DNA of 5,562 bases from an uncultured Helicobacter sp. GTDB lineage: Bacteria; Campylobacterota; Campylobacteria; Campylobacterales; Helicobacteraceae. The position numbers and the translations under genes are program-made. Location of the stretch: contig CAMXAV010000064.1 in NCBI GenBank assembly GCA_947179285.1, positions 1-5,562 on the forward strand, read 5' to 3'. The notes under the pieces are model-generated. The model was not told where the DNA came from. It saw nothing but the letters and a program-made list of their open reading frames with translations, and made no database searches. The first letter of the stretch is position 1, and every line of letters begins with the position of its first letter. Below are positions 1 to 4,661 of this stretch, in pieces.

Positions 1-1
1 A

Positions 2-48
2 GCGCTGCGTCTCCATAATTGCCTTTGGCACGTATGGAGACGTTGCGC
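2..48. repeat. Long imperfect hairpin at the left edge
   Basis: A 10-bp perfect stem pairs CGTCTCCATA (8-17) with TATGGAGACG (33-42). Inside it, TGCC (20-23) pairs with GGCA (27-30) around a TTT loop, separated by a 2x2 internal loop. Outside it, after a wobble and one mismatch, GCGC (2-5) pairs with GCGC (45-48). No T-run follows on the plus strand, so it is not a standard intrinsic terminator. It could be an intergenic palindrome, an RNA structure, or an inverted repeat inside the end of an upstream gene: the plus-strand reading 3-77 ends in TGA and the minus strand is open from 152 to 1. Neither reading has enough support to be called a gene. Confidence 0.6.
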
Positions 49-171
49 GCTGTGGCTGGGATTATTGGAATCTGTGAGTAATGGTAGATTAAAAAATTGC
101 GGAATCTCAAAGCGCGGCGCTGTGTTGCGCTTTGCTTACATGCGCGCGCTTTTTATTGGGGATTCCTTGCT

Positions 172-205
172 TGTCGATTGCTTCGCTAACGCTCGCAATG
201 ACACA
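172..205. repeat. ATTGC...GCAAT intergenic repeat element (one copy)
   Basis: ATTGC (177-181) and GCAAT (195-199) form an inverted pair around a core with two CGCT units (184-187 and 190-193). The flanks TTGTC on the left and GACACAA on the right extend the symmetry imperfectly. The reverse complement reads as TCATTGCGAGCGTTAGCGAAGC. This resembles short repeats I recall as common between genes in several bacteria, including some Helicobacter; that is memory, not a search. Only one copy lies in this window, so its repeat nature cannot be shown here. Confidence 0.5.
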
Positions 206-217
206 AAATGGTGGAGT

Positions 218-233
218 TGCGGTTTTAACCGCA
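218..233. repeat. 7-bp dyad TGCGGTT-TT-AACCGCA
   Basis: Two perfect 7-bp arms are separated by TT. As RNA it would be a short hairpin, with the innermost pairs probably open. It has no T-run on either strand, so a terminator is unlikely. It lies about 235 bp before ugd and about 205 bp before the best promoter, which is far for an operator. It may be a regulator site, a small hairpin, or part of the neighbouring intergenic repeat unit. Confidence 0.45.
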
Positions 234-339
234 CAAAAATGGGAATCGCACATCAATTAGAATCGCATGCCAAAAGTGCAACTAAAGCCACGCCCCAGAT
301 TCTGTTTTATAACATCAAAACAACAAGATTTTTTCTTTA

Positions 340-345
340 TATAAT
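340..345 (+). promoter_or_regulatory. Secondary -10 candidate (TATAAT)
   Basis: A perfect TATAAT hexamer sits after a T-rich run (329-339) and before further A+T-rich DNA. Unlike the downstream candidate it has no TG extension, and no TTGACA-like -35 box stands at the usual distance. It could be a second start for the ugd transcript with a leader of roughly 115 nt, or a chance match in A+T-rich DNA. Confidence 0.25.
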
Positions 346-437
346 AATTCATTACTTCACTAAGGAAATACAAATAAACGCCATCGACACGCGAAAACAA
401 AAGCCAAAAACTTTTGCGATTCTAATTATATATTATA

Positions 438-446
438 TGTTATAAT
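438..446 (+). promoter_or_regulatory. Extended -10 promoter for the ugd operon
   Basis: TGTTATAAT is a perfect extended -10 (TGn plus TATAAT at 441-446). No good -35 hexamer stands 17 bp upstream; A+T-rich sequence fills that region, as is typical of the housekeeping sigma factor in Helicobacter and Campylobacter. Transcription would start near 453, giving a leader of about 17 nt before the ugd ATG. It is the only strong promoter seen in the window and probably serves the whole downstream gene run. Confidence 0.7.
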
Positions 447-469
447 AGCACCAAAAATGGGATTGGCGA

Positions 470-1810
470 ATGAACATTACGATTGTGGGTAGTGGCTATG
501 TGGGGCTTGTGAGCGGGGCGTGTTTTGCCGAAGTGGGCAATCGGGTTGTGTGTATCGACAAAGATGCGCGCAAAATTGCGGCGTTGCAGAGGGCAGAGAT
601 TCCAATCTATGAGCCGGGGCTCAAAGAAATGATTGTGCGCAACCAAAAGCGTGAGCAAATCTTTTTTGCCACCGAGCTAAGCGAGGGCTTGCGCCGTTGC
701 GAGGTCTTGTTCATCGCTGTGGGGACGCCGATGGGCGAAGATGGCGGCGCCGATTTGGGCGCTGTTTTGGCTGTGGCGCGTGAGATTGGGCAACAGATGG
801 AATCGCCACTCGTTGTCGTCAATAAATCGACAGTTCCTGTCGGCACGGCGCAACGCGTGCATGCGGCTATCGGCGAGGAGCTGCGCAAACGTGGCAAGAA
901 TCTCGCGTTTGAGGTCGTGAGCAACCCCGAGTTCCTCAAGGAAGGCGCGGCGATTAACGATTTCATGCGTCCCGATAGAATCGTTGTGGGCGCGGACAAC
1001 GAAGATTCGTTTGCGCTCATGCGTGAGGTCTATGCGCCGTTTATCCGCAACCACGACAGGCTGATTGAAATGAGCGTGCCGAGCGCCGAGATGACAAAAT
1101 ATGCCGCAAACGCGATGTTGGCGCTCAAGATTAGCTTTATCAACGAGATTGCGAACATCTGCGAGGCTGTGGGCGCAGACGTAAACGAGGTGCGCATCGG
1201 CATTGGCAGCGACAATCGGATTGGATATAGCTTCATCTACCCCGGCTGCGGCTATGGCGGGAGCTGCTTTCCAAAAGATGTCAAGGCGCTTGAAAAAATC
1301 GCCGCCGATTGCGGCGTTGCCTCGCGGCTCATCAGCGCAACGCGCGAGACAAACAGCGCCCAAAAGCTCGTGATTTTCAACAAAATCAAGGCGCATTTTG
1401 GGAATCTCTCGGGGCTCTTGTTTGGAATCTGGGGGCTTAGCTTCAAGCCGGGCACAGACGACATGCGCGAGGCGACATCAATTGACGTTATTTCTGCGCT
1501 GCTTGCTGCGGGCGCGCGCGTGGCGGCGTATGACCCAAAGGCAATGGAGCAGGCGCGTACGTTCTATCTGAAAGATTGCGCAATTGAGTATAAAGATAAT
1601 AAATACGATGCGCTAAATGGCGCTTCTGCGCTTGTTTTGTTGACCGAGTGGCAAGAGTTTCGCAGCCCCGATTTTTTCGAGATAAAAGAGCGGCTCAAAG
1701 ACCCCGTGATTTTCGATGGGCGCAACCAATACAGCGCCCAAAAGCTCAAGCGATTCGGCATTTCGTATTACCAAATCGGCGTGCAAAAGAGCCTTGCGGA
1801 GCAGAATTGA
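470..1810 (+). CDS. ugd: UDP-glucose 6-dehydrogenase
   Basis: This cytoplasmic enzyme oxidises UDP-glucose to UDP-glucuronate with two NAD+; the product feeds capsule, lipopolysaccharide or other glycans. The 446-residue length is normal for the family. The N-terminal Rossmann domain has GSGYVG (7-12) with the ribose-binding Asp30, then VGTPMGEDGGADL (84-96), STVPVGT (120-126) and SNPEFLKEGAA (151-161). The central helix carries KYAANAMLA with Lys210. The catalytic cysteine is Cys266 in the GYGGSCFPKD segment (261-270). The C-terminal domain has GLSFKPGTDDMR (322-333), TEW (392-394) and FDGRN (415-419). All expected active-site elements are present. The ATG at 470 gives a start directly before the Rossmann strand; the ribosome site is weak (GGGA, 459-462). 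The related GDP-mannose and UDP-ManNAc dehydrogenases are less likely from the motif set, but substrate is inferred. It is first in the run, right after the promoter. Confidence 0.93.
   Translation: MNITIVGSGYVGLVSGACFAEVGNRVVCIDKDARKIAALQRAEIPIYEPGLKEMIVRNQKREQIFFATELSEGLRRCEVLFIAVGTPMGEDGGADLGAVLAVAREIGQQMESPLVVVNKSTVPVGTAQRVHAAIGEELRKRGKNLAFEVVSNPEFLKEGAAINDFMRPDRIVVGADNEDSFALMREVYAPFIRNHDRLIEMSVPSAEMTKYAANAMLALKISFINEIANICEAVGADVNEVRIGIGSDNRIGYSFIYPGCGYGGSCFPKDVKALEKIAADCGVASRLISATRETNSAQKLVIFNKIKAHFGNLSGLLFGIWGLSFKPGTDDMREATSIDVISALLAAGARVAAYDPKAMEQARTFYLKDCAIEYKDNKYDALNGASALVLLTEWQEFRSPDFFEIKERLKDPVIFDGRNQYSAQKLKRFGISYYQIGVQKSLAEQN
1798..1801 (+). promoter_or_regulatory. Ribosome binding site of the lipoprotein gene
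   Basis: GGAG lies inside the last codons of ugd, 8 nt before the ATG at 1810. It supports that start over in-frame starts further upstream, which all fall within ugd and would put a charged, unlikely sequence before the hydrophobic signal segment. Confidence 0.5.
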
Positions 1811-2358
1811 TGAGGCATGTTTGGCAAAAAGCGTGCGCTTTTTTGGGCGCGGCGGTGGTGGCGACATTGTTTGCGACATCTTTTGTCGGTTGCCAACTCT
1901 ACCAAGAAGCCTTGCGCAACGATGAGCGCACAGAACTCTACATGAGCGCGACACGTAAGGCAGAGATTCTCAACCAACTGCGCACCGAAGCCGTCATCTT
2001 GGCAACGAACCTCAATGTCGTCTCTCCCGATAAATTCCCACCAAACGATGGCGCTGTGTTTTTAATCGATATTTTCATCGCCCAAGATTCGAGCGACCCC
2101 GACAAACGCGGGCTTTTTAACCCCGTGTATTCTCTGTGGCTCGATGGCGCGCCGCCGCGAGACATCACGCGCCTCAAGCGCGATGAGCTGATTGCCCAGA
2201 ATATCCCCTATGTCTCGCCTTGGGGCGAGTATTTTCTCGTTTCGTTCGAGCGCCCCTACGCGCCCGTTATGCAGCTCGAGGTTGCGCGCGAGGGCTTAGA
2301 GCGCGCCATATTGCGCTTTGCGCCCAGCAAAACCGAACAATTGCTCAAGAGATTCTAG
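1810..2358 (+). CDS. Uncharacterised probable lipoprotein
   Basis: I cannot assign a function to this 182-residue protein. It begins with a short basic segment (Arg2, His3, Lys7), then a hydrophobic stretch (about 10-27) ending FVGC with Cys28. This resembles a type II signal peptide, although Phe at -3 is unusual for a lipobox. The mature part starts with a charged, probably helical region (about 29-65), followed by a mixed domain with LIDIFIAQDSSDPDKRG (85-101), NPVYSLWLDG (104-113) and PWGEYFLVSFERPYAP near the end. It could be anchored in the inner or outer membrane facing the periplasm. Its ATG overlaps the ugd TGA by one base, and tlyA follows after 8 nt, so co-expression is likely. I recall an unnamed gene before tlyA in H. 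pylori (HP1085), which may be the counterpart; this is from memory. If Cys28 is not lipidated, it is a single-pass membrane-anchored protein. Confidence 0.75.
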   Translation: MRHVWQKACAFLGAAVVATLFATSFVGCQLYQEALRNDERTELYMSATRKAEILNQLRTEAVILATNLNVVSPDKFPPNDGAVFLIDIFIAQDSSDPDKRGLFNPVYSLWLDGAPPRDITRLKRDELIAQNIPYVSPWGEYFLVSFERPYAPVMQLEVAREGLERAILRFAPSKTEQLLKRF

Positions 2359-2362
2359 GAGG
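2357..2362 (+). promoter_or_regulatory. Shine-Dalgarno site fixing the GTG start of tlyA
   Basis: AGGAGG overlaps the TAG stop of the lipoprotein gene and ends 4 nt before GTG at 2367. The open frame continues upstream to 2220 within the lipoprotein gene, but only the GTG has this site and yields the usual MRLDR-type TlyA N-terminus. Confidence 0.8.
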
Positions 2363-2366
2363 GCGC

Positions 2367-3065
2367 GTGCGTTTGGATAGGGCGATTGCTTCGCAATACG
2401 ACATCAGCCGCGAAAAGGCGCAAGCGTGGATTGCGCAGGGCAATGTGCGCGTAAATGGGCGCGTTGTGCGCAAAGCCGCGCAAAATGTAAGCGACAACGC
2501 GGCTCTTGTGCTCGATTCTGCCGATGATTTTGTCGGGCGCGGCGCGTACAAGCTGCTTGGTTTTTTCGACAACCACCCAGACATCGCCCCAACACAGGTG
2601 CTCGACATCGGCAGCAGCACGGGCGGCTTCGCCCAAATCTTGCTGCAAAAGGGCGCGCAACAGGTCGTGTGTGTCGATGTCGGCAGCGCGCAGCTGCATA
2701 GCAGAATCCGCGCCGATTCGCGCGTGCGCGTGTTCGAGCAAACCGATATTCGCGACTTTCGCTCCGCGCCGTTTCCGCTCATCACATGCGATGTCTCGTT
2801 CGTGTCGCTTGCGCATATCTTGCCCTCTATCGCGCGGTTGTGTGCGGGCGAGGCGATTGTGCTTTTCAAGCCCCAATTCGAGGTTGGCAGAGACGCAAAA
2901 CGCAACAAAAAGGGCGTTGTGCTCGACAGCGCGCGCGTAGAACAGGCGCTGCATGCCGTGTGTGCGCAATGCCAATCGCTTGGCTTTGTGTTGCGCAGCA
3001 TCGAGGCTTGCGCGTGCGCAGGAAAGGAGGGGAATGCAGAATCTTTTCTCTATCTCTCGCGATGA
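2367..3065 (+). CDS. tlyA: TlyA-type rRNA 2'-O-methyltransferase
   Basis: TlyA transfers methyl groups from SAM to the 2'-OH of a cytidine in rRNA (C1920 of 23S, and C1409 of 16S in the long type). The 232-residue protein has an N-terminal S4 RNA-binding domain (about 1-50), the linker RGAYKL (58-63), and an RrmJ/FtsJ methyltransferase fold. SAM motif I is LDIGSSTGGF (79-88), with DVGSAQLH (104-111) after it. TCDVSFVSL (140-148), FKPQFEVG (167-174) and KEGNAE (220-225) follow. Lys62, Asp142, Lys168 and Glu225 fit the family's K-D-K-E catalytic set. The short N-terminus and total length match type I TlyA, as in Campylobacter, which modifies 23S rRNA only; this is inferred. In mycobacteria and Campylobacter, loss of TlyA gives capreomycin resistance. 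Older databases call it a haemolysin, which the methyltransferase fold does not support as a primary role. The last 32 nt overlap ribF. Confidence 0.92.
   Translation: MRLDRAIASQYDISREKAQAWIAQGNVRVNGRVVRKAAQNVSDNAALVLDSADDFVGRGAYKLLGFFDNHPDIAPTQVLDIGSSTGGFAQILLQKGAQQVVCVDVGSAQLHSRIRADSRVRVFEQTDIRDFRSAPFPLITCDVSFVSLAHILPSIARLCAGEAIVLFKPQFEVGRDAKRNKKGVVLDSARVEQALHAVCAQCQSLGFVLRSIEACACAGKEGNAESFLYLSR
3023..3030 (+). promoter_or_regulatory. Shine-Dalgarno site fixing the ribF start
   Basis: AAAGGAGG lies inside the 3' end of tlyA and ends only 3 nt before the ATG at 3034. The open frame extends back to 2953, but that part overlaps tlyA and reads as nonsense, while the ATG at 3034 puts the IGKFDG motif at the expected distance from the N-terminus. 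Confidence 0.8.
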
Positions 3066-3942
3066 GAGTGTCGCCTCGATTGTGATTGGCAAATTTGACG
3101 GCTTGCACCGCGCACATCGCGAGCTTTTCGCAGCTCTTGGCGCGGGCGGGGCTGTTTTGGTCGTGAAGATTCCAAAGCAGATTTTGAGCTCGGATTCGAT
3201 GAAGCAAGAGCTGATTCCGTTTCCCATTTTCGAGGTCGAGTGGGAATCGATTCGCAACCTAAGCGGCGCAGATTTTTTTGCGCTTCTTGCGCGCAAGTTT
3301 CCGCGCCTCGCGCGCGTGGTCGTTGGCGAGGATTTTCGCTTTGGCAAGAATCGCGCGTGTGGCGCAAACGACATCGCGTGTCTTTTTGCGGGCGAGGTTG
3401 TCGTGATTCCTGAAATCTCGCACAATGGCTGCCCGATTCACACCGACACGATTCGTGCGTTGTTGCAAGAGGGCGCGATTGCGAGGGCAAACGAGCTTTT
3501 GGGCAGAATCTATGCGATAGAAGGCGCGGTTGTGCGCGGGCAGGGGATTGGCAAGAAGAATCTAATCCCGACACTCAATGTTTGCGCGCTTGATTTTGTG
3601 CAGCCGCAAAGCGGCGTGTATCTCACATGCGCTCGGATTGGCGATTCGTTTTATCGTTCTATCAGCTTTTTGGGCAATCGCTTAAGCACAGATAATCAAT
3701 TCGCATTCGAGACGCATTTGCTTGCGCCCGAAACAGAAATGCCCGATTTTGTCGAAAATGCGAGCGTCTATCTTTTTGAATCGCAGATTCCTAGCACGAT
3801 GTCTGTTTATTTTTTGCAACGTTTGCGCGCCAATCGCAAGTTTGCCGATTTGTCGGAGTTGCGCCAGCAGATTACGCATGATTTACAACAGGTGCGCGCT
3901 CTGCACCGCGCAATGCCTTGTGCGCTCAAGGAGGGGGCGTGA
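3034..3942 (+). CDS. ribF: Bifunctional riboflavin kinase/FAD synthetase
   Basis: RibF phosphorylates riboflavin to FMN and then adenylates FMN to FAD. The 302-residue protein has both domains. The N-terminal nucleotidyltransferase domain carries IGKFDGLHRAH (18-28), a variant of the HxGH signature with Ala27 in place of Gly, then VVGEDFRFGKNR (96-107) and the TDTIR segment (137-141), which takes the place of the usual S-S-T-x-I-R motif. The C-terminal flavokinase domain carries GAVVRGQGIGKKNLIPTLN (164-182), with PTLN for the usual PTAN, and ETHLL (226-230), where Glu226 matches the catalytic glutamate. It overlaps tlyA by 32 nt and cmoA by 4 nt, so its translation is probably coupled to both. 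The tlyA-ribF order is one I know from H. pylori and C. jejuni. Nothing appears truncated, so both activities are expected. Confidence 0.92.
   Translation: MQNLFSISRDESVASIVIGKFDGLHRAHRELFAALGAGGAVLVVKIPKQILSSDSMKQELIPFPIFEVEWESIRNLSGADFFALLARKFPRLARVVVGEDFRFGKNRACGANDIACLFAGEVVVIPEISHNGCPIHTDTIRALLQEGAIARANELLGRIYAIEGAVVRGQGIGKKNLIPTLNVCALDFVQPQSGVYLTCARIGDSFYRSISFLGNRLSTDNQFAFETHLLAPETEMPDFVENASVYLFESQIPSTMSVYFLQRLRANRKFADLSELRQQITHDLQQVRALHRAMPCALKEGA
3928..3934 (+). promoter_or_regulatory. Shine-Dalgarno site fixing the GTG start of cmoA
   Basis: AAGGAGG lies in the last codons of ribF and ends 4 nt before GTG at 3939. The GTGA junction makes start and stop overlap by 4 nt, a usual mark of translational coupling. 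The frame is open upstream to 3918, but only the GTG has a site at a suitable distance. Confidence 0.8.
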
Positions 3943-4661
3943 AAGACGAGCTTTTTAGAAATCATGACATCAAGCATTTTCGCTTTGACGCGCAGGTTGC
4001 GGCGGTTTTTGATGACATGCTCGAACGCAGCATTCCGTTTTATGCGCCCCTGCTGTCGCTTGTGAGCGATTTTGTGTTGCGGCTTTTGCCAAGCGGCGCA
4101 TCGCTTGTCGATTTGGGCAGCTCAACGGGCAATCTCTTGTTGCAAATCGCCCAAAAGGCGCGCGCGAAGGGGCAGGAGATGCGCCTTGTTGGAATCGATA
4201 ATTCGCCCGATATGCTCAAGCTCGCGCGGCTCAAGGCAGACGCGCTGGGCGCAGATGTATCGTTTGTGTGCGCCGATATGCTCGACTATGCCTTCGCGCG
4301 GGCTGATTGTTTTGTGTGTAACTATACATTACAATTCATCGCGCCGCAACATCGCCTTGATTTGCTTAAAAAAATATATGATTCTCTCAATCCACATGGA
4401 ATCCTGATTTTTAGCGAAAAAATCCACACGACCCATCAAAAATTAAACGAAGCTTTTATCGAGCAATATTATGACTATAAGCAAACGCAGGGCTATTCGC
4501 TCGGTGAGATTGCAAAAAAACGTGAGGCGCTCGAAAATGTGCTTGTGCCCAACACGCATGAACAGAATCTCGCGCTTTTGCAAGGCGCGGGCTTTCGGAC
4601 AATGCAGATTCTGTTTGCATGGGTGAATTTTCAAACCATTGTTGCATTAAAGGAGGATTAA
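3939..4661 (+). CDS. cmoA: Carboxy-S-adenosylmethionine synthase CmoA
   Basis: CmoA converts SAM and prephenate to carboxy-SAM, which CmoB uses to make the 5-oxyacetyl modification of U34 in certain tRNAs and so widen wobble decoding. The 240-residue length is close to the E. coli protein. The N-terminus has the family pattern FRFDAQVAAVFDDMLERSIP (14-33). SAM motif I is VDLGSSTGNL (57-66), followed by VGIDNSPDML (84-93), Asp113 in ADM (112-114), and NYTLQFI (128-134). YDYKQTQGYSLGEIAKKRE (179-197) and LENVLVP (199-205) match the C-terminal part where an arginine (here probably Arg196) contacts the carboxy-SAM carboxylate. A generic methyltransferase is less likely given these family-specific segments. 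cmoB is not in the window. It overlaps ribF by 4 nt and abuts dapE. The stretch 4315-4480 is visibly richer in A+T than the rest of the gene. Confidence 0.9.
   Translation: MKDELFRNHDIKHFRFDAQVAAVFDDMLERSIPFYAPLLSLVSDFVLRLLPSGASLVDLGSSTGNLLLQIAQKARAKGQEMRLVGIDNSPDMLKLARLKADALGADVSFVCADMLDYAFARADCFVCNYTLQFIAPQHRLDLLKKIYDSLNPHGILIFSEKIHTTHQKLNEAFIEQYYDYKQTQGYSLGEIAKKREALENVLVPNTHEQNLALLQGAGFRTMQILFAWVNFQTIVALKED
4649..4656 (+). promoter_or_regulatory. Shine-Dalgarno site of dapE
   Basis: AAAGGAGG lies in the last codons of cmoA and ends 5 nt before the ATG at 4662. It is the strongest ribosome site in the window and clearly sets the dapE start; the cmoA stop TAA (4659-4661) sits directly before the ATG. 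Confidence 0.85.

Larger units (their letters stand above)
78..437. other. Intergenic leader region without a supported gene
   Basis: No convincing coding sequence or RNA gene is visible. The longest plus-strand reading (65-445) opens at a TTG without a ribosome binding site, runs through the repeat and the A+T-rich promoter zone, and gives a protein resembling no family I know, so I treat it as spurious. The left half (78-300) is mixed in composition and carries the repeat at 172-205 and the dyad at 218-233. The right half (about 300-437) is strongly A+T-rich with several T and A runs, as expected upstream of a Helicobacter-type promoter. The sequence GAATCGCA occurs twice, at 243-250 and 260-267. 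Confidence 0.7.

Noticed and set aside
218..240. Intrinsic terminator at the dyad
   Set aside because: The stem is short and no run of T follows on either strand.
65..445. 126-residue plus-strand reading as a gene
   Set aside because: It opens at TTG without a ribosome site, passes through the intergenic repeat and the A+T-rich promoter zone, and its composition changes abruptly along its length. It looks like a chance open frame.
78..469. tRNA, riboswitch or CRISPR array in the leader
   Set aside because: No TTCGAATC-type T-arm with a cloverleaf, no evenly spaced long repeats and no known riboswitch core could be found.
677..1396. 239-residue minus-strand reading opposite ugd
   Set aside because: It lies wholly inside ugd, which has all family motifs. 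The reading is a shadow caused by the G+C-rich codon pattern.
1648..1809. N-terminal extension of the lipoprotein gene into ugd
   Set aside because: The extension overlaps the ugd C-terminus, has no ribosome site, and would bury the signal peptide after about 54 charged residues.
2367..3065. tlyA as a haemolysin or toxin gene
   Set aside because: The protein has an S4 domain and a complete SAM-dependent methyltransferase fold with the K-D-K-E residues. It has no signal peptide or pore-forming segment.
2355..3425. 356-residue minus-strand reading opposite tlyA and ribF
   Set aside because: It crosses two well-supported genes in the opposite direction, is rich in Arg, Ala and His as expected of an antisense shadow, and shows no recognisable domain.
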